Program-made: the position numbers and the translations under genes
Notes under the pieces: model-generated
The model's database searches: none
Told to the model about the DNA's origin: nothing
What the model saw: the letters and a program-made list of their open reading frames with translations, nothing else
From: an uncultured delta proteobacterium
Lineage (GTDB): Bacteria > Myxococcota_A > Polyangia > Polyangiales > Ga0077539
DNA: 37,477 nucleotides
NCBI GenBank assembly: GCA_903845045.1
Contig: CAIMWA010000188.1
Span: forward strand, 1 to 37,477
Direction: 5' to 3'
Part shown: piece by piece, positions 23,578 to 32,282 of the stretch
Numbering within the stretch: the first letter of the stretch is position 1
Layout: every line of letters begins with the position of its first letter

Positions 23578-26500
23578 TCAGGGGTCGAGCGGCGGCGGGG
23601 GCTCCGTGAGCCGCTGGTGGAACGGATCGCCCCGCTCGATCCAGAGGTAGAGCACCGGCAGGGTGACGAGCAGCAGCGGCGTCGCGAAGAGCACGCCGCC
23701 GACGATGACGAGCGCGAAGGGGCGCTGCGTCTCGCTGCCCATGGCGTGCGACGTCGCCGCGGGCAGCAGCCCAAGCGCCGCGAGGGTGGCGGTGATGAGC
23801 ACGGCCCGCATGCGCCGCGCCGAGCCCTCGCAGACGGCCTCGGTCAAGCGCATGCCCTGATCGCGGAGCTCGTTGATCGACGACACCACCACGACGCCCG
23901 CGAGCACGGTCTGGCCGAGCAGCGCGATGCCGCCGACCACCGCCGACACCGAGAGGTTCACGTGCGACACCTTCAGCGCGAGCGCGGCGCCCGGGAGGCA
24001 CAGCAGCGATCCGGCGAGCACCACCATCGCGCTGCGCATGCGCTGGAAGACGCCGTACAGCAGCAGGCAGATGAGCAGGATCACGATGGGGACGATGACC
24101 GCGAGGCGCTTCATCGCGCGCTGCTGGCTCTCGAACTCACCGCCCCACGTCATCGTGTAGCCCTCGGGCAGCGACACCGCGCGGGTCACGCGGGTGCGCG
24201 CCTCGGCGACGACGCTCCCGAGGTCCCGTCCCTCGATGTTGAACTTCAGCGCGATGAACCGGGAGCCCTGGTTGCGTTGGATCGCCGCGCGCCCCGTGCC
24301 GAGGTGCACTGTCGCGAGCGCGCCCAGGGGCACCCGCGCCCCGCCCGGCGTCGTCACCGGAATCTCCCGGATGCGATCGACGCCCACGCGGAACGGCTCG
24401 GAGACGCGCACGGCGACCTCGACGCGGCGCTCGCCCTCCCAGATCTCCGTCGCGACGTCGCCGCCGATGGCGGCCTCGATGACGTCGTCGACGTCGGCGA
24501 CGTGCAGGCCGTAGAGGCCGATGGCCTCGCGGTCGATGTCGATGCGGAGCTGCGGCACCACGCCGGTCTGGTAGAGGCCGAGGTCGCGCACGCCGCGCAC
24601 CGGCGCGATGGCGTCGCGGGTCTGCTCCGCGAGGCGCTGCATCACGTCGAGGTTCTCGCCGTAGATCTTGATCGCGACCTTGCCCTTGATGCCCGAGATG
24701 CTCTCGAGCACGTTGTCGACGATCGGCTGCGAGAAGATGTACTCGACGCCGGGGACCCGCCGGAGCTGCGTGCGCATCGCCTCGACGAGCTGTGGGCGCG
24801 AGCGTCCCGAGGTCCACGTCTCCTCGGGGCGCAGGCTGACCATCATCTGGGCGATGTTCACCGGCGCGGGATCGGTGCCGTCCTCGGGCCGGCCGAGCTG
24901 CGAGACCACCTCGTGCACCTCGCTGAACGAGCGCAGCGTCTGCCGGAGGCCCGGCACGATGCGCTCGCCTTCCTCGAGGGCCTGCGACGACGGGAAGATG
25001 GCGGTGACGAACATGCCGCCCTCGTTGAGCTCGGGAAGGAACTCGGTCCCCAGCGTGCGGCCGGCGAGCACGGCGACGAGCAGCGCGGTGCTCGCGATGG
25101 CACCGACCACCGCGGAGTGCGTGAGGCACCAGCGAACCTGCGCCTCGTAGCGACGACGCAGCGCGCTCACCCAGCGGGGCTCCGCATGGTGGCCGGGCGC
25201 GGCGAGCCGGATGGCGACGCGCGAGAGCGCCGGAACGACCGTCAGCGACCACACGAGCGCGCCGAGGAGCGCGAAGCCGTAGGTCAGCGCCATCGGAGCG
25301 AAGATGCGTCCCTCGACCCGCTCCATCGTGAAGATCGGGAGCAGCGCCGCGGTGATGATCGCGAGGGCGAAGACCACTGGACGCACCACCTGCCGCGCGG
25401 TCTCGCGCACCACCGCGGTCCTCGAGAGTTCGGGGCGGGTGGCGCCCACGTGGTAGACGGTCTCGACGAAGATCACCGCGCCGTCGACGAGGATCCCGAA
25501 GTCCACCGCGCCCAACGAGATCAGGTTCGCCGGCATCTTCAGGAGCCGCAGGCCGGTGAACGCCGTCAGCAGCGCCAGCGGAATGATCGTCGCGACGACG
25601 AGCGGCCCGCGAACGGCGCCGAGGAAGATCGCCAGCACGAGGATCACCAGGATCGCCCCCTCGAGCAGGTTGTGCCGCACCGTGTGCAGCGACCGATCCA
25701 TGAGCTGCGTGCGGTCGTAGTACGGGACGACGCGCGCCCCGCGCGGCAGCACCTCGGCGTTCAGGCGCTCCACGGCGCGGTGGATCCCCTCGAGCACCAC
25801 GGCAGGGTGGGCGCGCTTGCGAAGGAGCACGATCCCCTCGGGGGTCTCGACCTCCGCGTTGCGGCCGACGACGCCGCGGCGCGGCACGTGACCGAGCACG
25901 ACCTGCGCGACGTCGTCCACGCGGATCGGGACGCCGTGCGGAGCGGCTAGAGCGACGTGGTGGATGTCGAGGGGGCTCGCGAGGTACCCGAGGCCCCGGA
26001 CGACGTACTCCTCGGCGCCGTGCCGCACGTAGTTGCCGCCGGCCGCGCCCGACGATCGACGCAGCGCCTCGACCACGTCGGGGATGGAGAGCCCCCGCGC
26101 CGACAGGCGATTCGGGTCCACGCGCACCTGGTACTGCCGCTGGAACCCTCCGAAGGAGACGACGTCCGCGACACCGGGGACGCGGCGCAAGGCGCGCGAC
26201 ACGACCCAATCCTGCAGTCCCCGGCGATCCATCGCCGTGAGTCCAGGACCCTCGACGGTGTAGCGGTACACCTCGCCGACGGGCGTCGACTCGGGGCCCA
26301 GCGTCGCGATGATGCCCTCCGGAAGCTCGACCTGGCGAAGGCGCTCGCCGACCCGCGTGCGCGCCACGAAGTCGTCCGCGCCGTCGTCGAAGGTCGCCGT
26401 GATCTGCGACAGCCCGAACACGGAGATGGAGCGGAGGTCCACCATGTCCGGGATGCCGGCCATCTCCCGCTCGATGGGGATCGTGACCTGCCGCTCGACC

Positions 26501-26679
26501 TCCTCGGCGGCTCGCCCCGGAGCCAGTGTGATGACCTGCACCTGAAGGTTGGTCACGTCGGGAAACGCCTCGATGGGCACGCCGAGCATCTGTCCGTAGC
26601 CGATGATCGCGGCGACCACCGCTACGCCGAGCACCGCCCAGGGGCGATGCACGGCGAACGCGACGAGGCGCTGGAGCAT
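23578..26679 (-). CDS. czcA: CzcA-type heavy-metal RND efflux pump
   Basis: A 1033-residue proton-driven RND transporter of the heavy-metal efflux class. It shows the RND layout: TM1 near residues 12-30 (PWAVLGVAVVAAIIGYG), periplasmic domains, TM2-6 around 335-480, TM7 near 525, a second periplasmic domain, and TM8-12 from 860 to 1010. Early motifs PIEAFPDVTNLQVQV, PGRAAEEVERQVTIPIE and FGLSQITATF are family hallmarks. TM4 reads LGAVDFGILVDGAVIFVE, with the two Asp and one Glu used in proton relay and the DFG..VDGA pattern of CzcA/CnrA rather than the CusA version, so a divalent cation such as Zn, Co, Ni or Cd is the better guess. The ATG shares its A with the adaptor gene's TGA. No CzcC/TolC-like channel gene is next to it. 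Confidence 0.92.
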   Translation of the reverse strand: MLQRLVAFAVHRPWAVLGVAVVAAIIGYGQMLGVPIEAFPDVTNLQVQVITLAPGRAAEEVERQVTIPIEREMAGIPDMVDLRSISVFGLSQITATFDDGADDFVARTRVGERLRQVELPEGIIATLGPESTPVGEVYRYTVEGPGLTAMDRRGLQDWVVSRALRRVPGVADVVSFGGFQRQYQVRVDPNRLSARGLSIPDVVEALRRSSGAAGGNYVRHGAEEYVVRGLGYLASPLDIHHVALAAPHGVPIRVDDVAQVVLGHVPRRGVVGRNAEVETPEGIVLLRKRAHPAVVLEGIHRAVERLNAEVLPRGARVVPYYDRTQLMDRSLHTVRHNLLEGAILVILVLAIFLGAVRGPLVVATIIPLALLTAFTGLRLLKMPANLISLGAVDFGILVDGAVIFVETVYHVGATRPELSRTAVVRETARQVVRPVVFALAIITAALLPIFTMERVEGRIFAPMALTYGFALLGALVWSLTVVPALSRVAIRLAAPGHHAEPRWVSALRRRYEAQVRWCLTHSAVVGAIASTALLVAVLAGRTLGTEFLPELNEGGMFVTAIFPSSQALEEGERIVPGLRQTLRSFSEVHEVVSQLGRPEDGTDPAPVNIAQMMVSLRPEETWTSGRSRPQLVEAMRTQLRRVPGVEYIFSQPIVDNVLESISGIKGKVAIKIYGENLDVMQRLAEQTRDAIAPVRGVRDLGLYQTGVVPQLRIDIDREAIGLYGLHVADVDDVIEAAIGGDVATEIWEGERRVEVAVRVSEPFRVGVDRIREIPVTTPGGARVPLGALATVHLGTGRAAIQRNQGSRFIALKFNIEGRDLGSVVAEARTRVTRAVSLPEGYTMTWGGEFESQQRAMKRLAVIVPIVILLICLLLYGVFQRMRSAMVVLAGSLLCLPGAALALKVSHVNLSVSAVVGGIALLGQTVLAGVVVVSSINELRDQGMRLTEAVCEGSARRMRAVLITATLAALGLLPAATSHAMGSETQRPFALVIVGGVLFATPLLLVTLPVLYLWIERGDPFHQRLTEPPPPLDP

Positions 26680-27755
26680 CAGAGCACCTGGCCCCCGGCC
26701 GCATCGAGCAGCAGCGCACCCTCGACGACCACACGCTCCCCGGGCCGGATGCCATCGAGCACCTGCGCGCGGCCGGCCAGCTCCGCGCCGACGGCGATGG
26801 CCCGGCGCTCGAAGTGCCCGCGCGAGGTCTCCACGAAGGCCACGTAGCCGCCGGCGTCGGTCACCAGCGCGCTCAAGGGCAGCAACACGACGCCTGCCGA
26901 GCGCGTGCGGAGCGTCACCCGCGCGAACATCTCGGGCTTCAGCGCGTGGTCCGGGTTGGCGAGGCTGACCCGCACGACGAGCGTGCGCGCGTTCGGATCG
27001 ACGGCCTCGGCCACGCGATCGACGACGCTCGTGAAGTGCCTGCCTGGGAGGGCCGGGATCTCGATCTCGACGGCGTCGCCGGCATGCACCGCCGCCCCTT
27101 GGCTCTCGTGCAGATGCGCGAGAACCCAGACGCGGTCGAGGTCGGCGATGAGGAACGCCGGCTCCGCAGCATCGGGGCGCGCCTCGGCGCCGACCCGCAG
27201 CGAGCGCTGGATCACCGTTCCGGAGATCGGCGCCCGCAGCGTGTAGGTCCCGACGGCCATCGGCGGCGCGCCCATGCTCTGGAGCACCGCCCCGGCGCGC
27301 TGCTCTTCGGCCCGGGCGGTCGCGAGGGAGGTTCGAGCGTCGATGACGTCGCGCTGGGAGCCGGCGCCCTCCGCGGCGAGGCGCTGCGCCCGGGCGAGCG
27401 ATTGTTCGGCGGCGACGCGGTTGATGCGCGCCTCCGAGAGCCCCGCTCCCGCGCCGGCGACCTCGGCGGAGTACACGCTGGCGAGCGGCGCTCCGCTGGC
27501 CACATGATCGCCCGGCGAAGCCAGCAGCCGCACCACGCGGCCCTGGACGGGCGGAATGATCGCAGCGACGTGCTCCTCGTCGAAGCCCACGCTTCCCTGC
27601 GCCACGATGGCCGCACCCTGCGAGTCCAGCACCGCGACGGCGACCCGCACGAACGCCGATGGCTCCGCAGGAGCCGATGCAACCGGTAGCGGCTCACGAT
27701 GCGGGCCGCACGCAGCGAGCACCGCGGCCAGTCCGACGAAGGTCCAGGTTCGCAC
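26679..27755 (-). CDS. czcB: RND periplasmic adaptor (membrane fusion) lipoprotein
   Basis: A 358-residue HlyD/CzcB-type adaptor linking the pump to an outer-membrane channel. The GTG at 27755 is chosen because it starts a lipoprotein signal (RTWTFVGLAAVLAACGP, Cys near residue 16); the frame is open further up with no similarity. Domains: the first lipoyl half (IIPPVQGRVVRLLASPGDHVASGAPLA), an alpha-hairpin (SEARINRVAAEQSLARAQRLAA), the second lipoyl half (YTLRAPISGTVIQR), a beta-barrel (VWVLAHLHESQGAAV) and the proximal domain (VLLPLSALVTD, GIRPGERVVVEGALLLDA). Its stop overlaps the pump start (TGATG). No N- or C-terminal His-rich metal-binding extension is present. TACGCT lies 6 nt before the GTG and may be the -10. 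Confidence 0.9.
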   Translation of the reverse strand: MRTWTFVGLAAVLAACGPHREPLPVASAPAEPSAFVRVAVAVLDSQGAAIVAQGSVGFDEEHVAAIIPPVQGRVVRLLASPGDHVASGAPLASVYSAEVAGAGAGLSEARINRVAAEQSLARAQRLAAEGAGSQRDVIDARTSLATARAEEQRAGAVLQSMGAPPMAVGTYTLRAPISGTVIQRSLRVGAEARPDAAEPAFLIADLDRVWVLAHLHESQGAAVHAGDAVEIEIPALPGRHFTSVVDRVAEAVDPNARTLVVRVSLANPDHALKPEMFARVTLRTRSAGVVLLPLSALVTDAGGYVAFVETSRGHFERRAIAVGAELAGRAQVLDGIRPGERVVVEGALLLDAAGGQVL

Positions 27756-28094
27756 GTCGGCAGCGTATCCCCTTCGCGTCGAAGTGCGGAGCAGATGTCG
27801 CTGTGTCCGTGGCTTCGGAGCCACATCGTCGCGCGCGCCATCCGGGGGCGCGGGCCGAACGGCGGTCGAGCGTCGCGTCTCGGCGCGGGCAACGGCGGTA
27901 GCGATCGGTCCGAAGGGGGGACTCGCTGGCCGCGCTCCCGAGGCCGGGACCCTCGGAAGGGGGGTGATGACGAAGGTGAGGGTGGTGTACGACGGCCACG
28001 AGGGGGGGCTCGTTGCCATCGAACTCCCCATCGGGACCCTCGAGCCGGGGTTGCTCGTGCGACGACCCTGGGTCCGGGCGGTCGCAGTGGCCTT
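27756..28094. other. 339-nt intergenic region, largest gene-free gap
   Basis: Between the adaptor gene start and the end of the DUF2330 gene, both leftward. It contains a possible -10 for the adaptor (TACGCT, 27767-27762), a hairpin at 27809-27824, and a copied 11-mer CGGGACCCTCG at 27945-27955 and 28032-28042. Both strands have open frames but none with recognisable protein character. It probably carries the promoter and any metal-responsive operator for the efflux genes. Confidence 0.6.
27809..27824. repeat. Perfect 6-bp inverted repeat with TCGG loop
   Basis: GTGGCT, TCGG, AGCCAC. No T-run follows on either strand. It lies about 42 nt upstream of the adaptor's possible -10 and 271 nt after the DUF2330 stop, so it could be an operator for the efflux genes or a weak terminator. 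A short stem like this is also expected by chance in GC-rich DNA. Confidence 0.3.
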
Positions 28095-29489
28095 TCAGCC
28101 GCGCCGCCGTCGACGGGCAGCCAACGCGAGCGCGCCGAGGCCGAGGAGCGACCCACGCCAGCCGACTGCGCCGGGGGAGCGCACGTCGCACTGGAGACCC
28201 CCGTGCACCGCCGTCGGCTGGCTCGTCGGAACGTCGACGAACAGCGTGGCGCTCGCATCGGCGAAGACCGGGCCGCCGGCATCGACGGACGACGCGGCGT
28301 CGGGGTACCGAGGGCTGCCTGCATCGGGGTACGTCGGGCACACCGGCGGCGACGGAACGTGGAGCTGATGACCGTAGTGGTAGAGCTGCACGCGCTCAGC
28401 CCGATCGCTCGACTGCAGCGTGAGGTCGCGATCCAGCATCGCCGCGGGCAGGTCGGCGCGCAGGCGGGTCACGTACGGGCGGCTCGAGAGCGTCGAGGTG
28501 ATGACCCGCACGTCGTCCATGGGGTCCGTCGGCGCCGTGTCGCCCGCGTCCGCGGACGCTCCGCCAGCGCTGCGGGCGATGCTCCAGCTCCCGACGTCGT
28601 AGTGCGTCGCCACCTCGGAGAGCCAGAGCCGGCGTCCGTTGGTCGCGTTGAGGGCGTTGAAGGCTGCGAGGAAGTCCTGGGGCTCGCTGCGGCCGGCGGT
28701 CCAGTCCCAGGTGAGGTCGTTGTCCGAGAGCTCGCCGTTGGGGAAGTTCGCCGCCTCGATGCGCGAGCTCGCGAACACCGTGAGCGCGAGGCCCACGTGG
28801 TCGGCGACGCCCGCGGCGATCATTCGCAGCGGCAGCGTCGGGACGTAGCCGTCCATGGACACCCGCACGGGCTGCATGCGCGGGTAGATGCCGTCGGTCG
28901 GCGGCCGCAGGCGAAGCGCGACGAAGTCCATGCTGGACGTCGTGTAGAACTCGATGACCGGCCGGAGCGCGTCGGGAACCGTGTACCCGTTGTCGCGAAG
29001 CCAGCTCGTGATCGCCGTCGGGTCCGACCCCCGGATGATCGAGACGGCGTACGGACCGACCACCTGCATCGCGAGCACCGTCACGTCCCCGGCAACCGCG
29101 GCGTCGGAGAACGACGCGTTGCCGCCGCCAGCGTAGGGAGGTCCCGGGCACGGGGTGAACGGGTAGTTCGGCCGGACGAGCAGCGGCGCGGTGACCGTGT
29201 TCACGTAGTTCAGGAAGGCATCGTCCGCGATGGCGACGTGCGTGCCGGTCGTGTACCGGATCGGCAGGATCCAGCTGAACTCGGCGGGACGGCCGGAGTA
29301 CTCGAACTGGTCCCAGAGCGTCGTCTGCGTTGCCGCGAGCGAGAGGACCATGCGGTGGTCGGTCACGACCTGCACGTCCGTCGGCTGGGCCGGCGGCGGC
29401 CCGAAGCACCCCCCGCACGCCAGCGCCTCGGCCCCGAAGAGCGCCGTTCCGAGTCCCACCGTCACTGCCAGCCAGCCGTTCGTTCGCAT
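28095..29489 (-). CDS. DUF2330 protein with MYXO-CTERM-like tail
   Basis: A 464-residue exported protein. The ATG at 29489 is fixed by a strong GGAGG six bases upstream. A signal peptide (WLAVTVGLGTALFGAEALA) is followed by CGGCFGPPP and VVTDHRMVLSLA, then LWDQFEYSGRPAEFSWILPI, the start of the DUF2330 domain, which fills most of the protein. From about residue 385 an Asp/Ala/Pro linker (YPDAGSPRYPDAASSVDAGG) leads to QCDVRSP, a hydrophobic stretch (GWRGSLLGLGALALAA) and the basic end RRRRRG. That order of Cys, TM and Arg cluster is the MYXO-CTERM sorting tail of surface proteins, in a loose form. The function of DUF2330 is unknown. The gene ends far from the next one, with no obvious terminator. 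Confidence 0.88.
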   Translation of the reverse strand: MRTNGWLAVTVGLGTALFGAEALACGGCFGPPPAQPTDVQVVTDHRMVLSLAATQTTLWDQFEYSGRPAEFSWILPIRYTTGTHVAIADDAFLNYVNTVTAPLLVRPNYPFTPCPGPPYAGGGNASFSDAAVAGDVTVLAMQVVGPYAVSIIRGSDPTAITSWLRDNGYTVPDALRPVIEFYTTSSMDFVALRLRPPTDGIYPRMQPVRVSMDGYVPTLPLRMIAAGVADHVGLALTVFASSRIEAANFPNGELSDNDLTWDWTAGRSEPQDFLAAFNALNATNGRRLWLSEVATHYDVGSWSIARSAGGASADAGDTAPTDPMDDVRVITSTLSSRPYVTRLRADLPAAMLDRDLTLQSSDRAERVQLYHYGHQLHVPSPPVCPTYPDAGSPRYPDAASSVDAGGPVFADASATLFVDVPTSQPTAVHGGLQCDVRSPGAVGWRGSLLGLGALALAARRRRRG

Positions 29490-29495
29490 CGAGAT

Positions 29496-29500
29496 CCTCC
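29496..29500 (-). promoter_or_regulatory. Strong Shine-Dalgarno for DUF2330 gene
   Basis: GGAGG on the minus strand, 6 nt before the ATG at 29489. It is the clearest ribosome binding site in the window and contrasts with the genes that have a -10 in this position. Confidence 0.6.
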
Positions 29501-29618
29501 GGAGCGCACATGACAGCACGCTCCGTGCCCGACGAGGAAACTGCGGCGGGCAGTCATCGAATAGATCCGCCGGTCCGCAGCGCCTGCGGCCCGAGGCACA
29601 TCCCGGCACACGGCGGGC

Positions 29619-29624
29619 TATGCT
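29619..29624 (+). promoter_or_regulatory. Possible -10 for creatininase-family gene
   Basis: TATGCT ends 10 nt before the ATG at 29635 and covers the alternative ATG at 29620, which favours the later start. No TTGnnn lies 17-18 nt upstream. Confidence 0.3.
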
Positions 29625-29634
29625 CGCGCCGACG

Positions 29635-30393
29635 ATGCCCGCCCTTCGCCTGGCCGAACTCACCACCGTCGCCGTCGAAGCGCTCCTCGCGTTGCCGCAC
29701 CCGGTGGCGCTGCTCCCCGTCGGGAGCACCGAGCCGCATGGTCCGCACCTCCCTCTCGCTACGGACACGCTGCTGTCCGAGCACACGTGCGTGCTGGCGG
29801 CGCGCGCGCTCCGTGCGCGGGGCGTCGCGGCCGTGGCGTGCCCGCCGCTGCCCTATGGCGTGACCCACTACGCCGACGGCTTCGCCGGTGCCATCTCGCT
29901 CAGCGCCGCGACCACCGAGGCGATGCTTCGGGAGCTCTGCGCGGCCCATCGCGCAGCGGGCTTCGAGCGCGTCGTGGTGGTGAACCATCACCTCGAGCCC
30001 GCGCACCTCGACGCCGTCACCCGCGCCGTGGCCGGCGTCGACGGCGCGCTGTTCCCGACGCAGCTCTCGCGACGGTGGGGGCGCCTCCTCGGCGAGGAGT
30101 TCAAGAAGGGCGAGTGCCACGCCGGTAGCTACGAGTCGTCGCTGGTGCTGGCGGCACGCCCGGAGCTCGTCGACGAAGCCGTCCGGGCGGAGCTGGCCGA
30201 GGTGCCGATCTCGCTGTCGAAGGCCATGCGCGAGGGGCTCACGACGTTCAAGGCCATGGGCGCTGCGCGCGGCTACTTCGGCAACCCGTCCGCCGCGTCC
30301 GCCGAGGAGGGCCGCGAACTCTACGCGCACCTCGTCGAGATGGTGGTGACGGAGGTCTGCGAGTCCCTGTCGATCGGCACAGTCGTCGGTTGA
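29635..30393 (+). CDS. Creatininase-family amidohydrolase
   Basis: A 252-residue enzyme of the creatininase/MftE superfamily, metal-dependent amidases or peptidases of small cyclic or modified substrates. The first metal motif is present: LPVGSTEPHGPHLPLATDT supplies Glu, His and Asp. The later HAGSYESS, with its Glu, is also as expected. The middle motif, usually NGHGGN, here reads VVVNHHLEPAHLDAV, so the second metal site or substrate pocket may differ. The start ATG 29635 is preferred over ATG 29620 because the latter lies inside a TATGCT -10-like element. No radical-SAM or mycofactocin genes are nearby, so an MftE role is unlikely. It is divergent from the DUF2330 gene and followed by a lipoprotein gene after 35 nt. 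The substrate is unknown. Confidence 0.85.
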   Translation: MPALRLAELTTVAVEALLALPHPVALLPVGSTEPHGPHLPLATDTLLSEHTCVLAARALRARGVAAVACPPLPYGVTHYADGFAGAISLSAATTEAMLRELCAAHRAAGFERVVVVNHHLEPAHLDAVTRAVAGVDGALFPTQLSRRWGRLLGEEFKKGECHAGSYESSLVLAARPELVDEAVRAELAEVPISLSKAMREGLTTFKAMGAARGYFGNPSAASAEEGRELYAHLVEMVVTEVCESLSIGTVVG

Positions 30394-30419
30394 GATTCGC
30401 CACCGGATGGTGAATGGTC
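30390..30419 (+). promoter_or_regulatory. Possible promoter of sialidase-like lipoprotein
   Basis: TTGAGA (30390-30395) overlaps the creatininase stop, then 18 nt, then ATGGTC (30414-30419), 9 nt before ATG 30429. The -10 is poor; AATGGT with a 17-nt spacer is similar. The geometry favours ATG 30429 over ATG 30414. Confidence 0.25.
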
Positions 30420-30428
30420 CGCGCACCC

Positions 30429-32282
30429 ATGCGCTGCGCCGACCTTCCCCGCCGCCTGCTCCTCGGATCGACCCTCGCGTTGCTCGCGGCGTGCTCCGGC
30501 ACGGTCACCGTCAATGCCACCGACGCGGGCGCGCCCCGCCCGGACGTGCAGGACGTTCCGACGATCGACGACACCGGCCCCGAGGCGGCGGTCGACGTGC
30601 CGATGGTGGTCGACACCGGCCCGGCGCACAGCGGCATCGGTGACCCGTGCACGAGCGACGGCGCGGCCTTTCCGCCTTCGCAGGGAACCTGCGGCGCGGG
30701 CCAGGTCTGCCTCGCTCCGGCGATCGGCTTCCCGGACGGATACTGCTCCACGGTGTGTCAGGGAACGCGCTGCCCGTCGGACTCCGTCTGCGGTCGCGTC
30801 CAGGGCTACCCGGTCTGTCTCGTGCGTTGCACGGCGAACAGCGACTGCCGGGCCGGGTACGTGTGCGGCGCCTCGGGCAACGGGAGTTCCCGGGTGTGCA
30901 TGGTGAACGACGCACCGGTCGGCACGCGCCCCGACGGCTCGGCGTGCTTCACCGCGGGCACGACCGGCTCGCACCCCGCGCCAGCCCTGCTTCGCACCGC
31001 GTTCACCGGCGCCAACGGCGCCGCGAGCACCCCGCGCACGGACAGCTTCCTCGAGGCCGAGGGCAACGTGGCGGTGCACCCCATGTCGGGCCACGTCGCG
31101 GTCTCGTACATCGCGCTCAACGGCGGCGGCTCCGTGTACATGGGCACGTCGCACAACCCCGGGACCAACACCGGCTGGGTGGGCGATGGGACGGTCACCG
31201 ATCCGGCGTTCAACAGCTCCAGCGACCCGGTGCTCGACTGGGGCACCGACGGCACGCTTCGCATGACGTTCATCGGCCTGCAGCGCGGCGCGACGGGTCA
31301 GGTCACCAGCGTGCACGTCCGCTACACCGAGAGCACCGACGAGGGCGCGACGTGGACCACCCCGACGCAGGTCGAACCCAACGGGACCTGCGTCACGCCG
31401 GGCATCTGCGACAAGCCGTGGATCCTCTCGGCGCCTCCGACGAACCCCGGCGGACCGCCGGTGCTCTACATCGGCTACCTGGCGCAGACGTCCAACTCCG
31501 CCAACCTCAACGTCGAGCGCTCGGACGACGGCGGGCACACCTGGTCCGCGCCGACCCGGCTCGCGGCAGCGGGCCCGCTCGGCCGCGTGCTGATCTCGCA
31601 CAACCTCATCCAGCTCGCAGCCGGCTCCGGCGGCCTCGTCGCCGCGGCGTGGTCGGGCCTCACGCTCGGTGACGGCACCGGCGGCGGCGCCACCAGCGAG
31701 GTGCGCTTCGGCTCGGCGGACAACCGAGTGCTGTTCCGCCGCAGCCATGACGGTTGGCGCACCACCGAGGGCACGCGCGTGGTCTCGCGGCTCACGGACT
31801 CGCCGGTCTACACGCAGCCGCCGGTGGCCCTCGACGGCAACGACACCGCCCACGTCGCCTACGTGACCGGCGACGCCACCGGGGCGTGGGACATCGTGCT
31901 CGCGACCACGACCGACGGCGGCGCCTCGTGGCACTACCGCACCGTCAACGACGACCCGGAGCCGTGCGCGACGCACATGCTCCCGTCGATGCTCGTCGAC
32001 CCGACGACCCACGCGGTGCACATCACCTGGCTCGAGAACCGCTTCGGCGAGGGAGCCACCGCGTACGCGCGCTGCCCCGCCGACCCGTCGATGCCGTGCG
32101 CGCGCAACCAGCAGGTCAGCGACGCCGCGTTCACGCTCACCACGAGCCGCAACCCGATGATCTGGCACGGCGACTATGCGGGCGTCGCGCTGTCGTCCAC
32201 CGGCGAGCTCTGGGCGACGTGGAGCGACACGCGCACCGGCGGACCCGCCATGTACACGGCGCACTCGCACGTCCGGCCTTGA
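30429..32282 (+). CDS. Lipoprotein with Asp-box (BNR/sialidase-like) propeller
   Basis: A 617-residue exported lipoprotein. From ATG 30429 the signal is RRLLLGSTLALLAACSG with a lipobox Cys near residue 22; ATG 30414 would add five residues. Residues about 25-65 are an Asp/Val/Pro/Thr linker. Residues 70-165 carry 11 Cys in short loops (GTCGAGQVC, GYCSTVCQGTRC, CTANSDCRAGYVCG), a disulphide-rich module. The rest looks like a beta-propeller with Asp-box-type turns: STDEGATWTTP, SDDGGHTWSAP, TTDGGASWHY and a degenerate SHDGWRTTEG, as in sialidases and WD40-like/BNR proteins. The catalytic Arg triad and Tyr of true sialidases cannot be placed, so binding rather than hydrolysis is equally possible. 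Its TGA overlaps the TTG of the next gene. Confidence 0.83.
   Translation: MRCADLPRRLLLGSTLALLAACSGTVTVNATDAGAPRPDVQDVPTIDDTGPEAAVDVPMVVDTGPAHSGIGDPCTSDGAAFPPSQGTCGAGQVCLAPAIGFPDGYCSTVCQGTRCPSDSVCGRVQGYPVCLVRCTANSDCRAGYVCGASGNGSSRVCMVNDAPVGTRPDGSACFTAGTTGSHPAPALLRTAFTGANGAASTPRTDSFLEAEGNVAVHPMSGHVAVSYIALNGGGSVYMGTSHNPGTNTGWVGDGTVTDPAFNSSSDPVLDWGTDGTLRMTFIGLQRGATGQVTSVHVRYTESTDEGATWTTPTQVEPNGTCVTPGICDKPWILSAPPTNPGGPPVLYIGYLAQTSNSANLNVERSDDGGHTWSAPTRLAAAGPLGRVLISHNLIQLAAGSGGLVAAAWSGLTLGDGTGGGATSEVRFGSADNRVLFRRSHDGWRTTEGTRVVSRLTDSPVYTQPPVALDGNDTAHVAYVTGDATGAWDIVLATTTDGGASWHYRTVNDDPEPCATHMLPSMLVDPTTHAVHITWLENRFGEGATAYARCPADPSMPCARNQQVSDAAFTLTTSRNPMIWHGDYAGVALSSTGELWATWSDTRTGGPAMYTAHSHVRP

Noticed and set aside
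27967..28368. Plus-strand frame starting MTKVRVVYDGHEGG in the large gap, with a purine run upstream
   Set aside because: After about 40 residues it runs antisense into the DUF2330 gene and becomes Arg/Ala/Ser-rich; no family resemblance.
29620..30393. Earlier ATG (29620) for the creatininase-family gene
   Set aside because: It lies within a TATGCT -10-like element and adds only five residues without similarity; ATG 29635 fits better, though not proven.
30414..32282. Earlier ATG (30414) for the sialidase-like lipoprotein
   Set aside because: ATG 30429 gives a more typical short n-region and fits the promoter spacing; the difference is only five residues.
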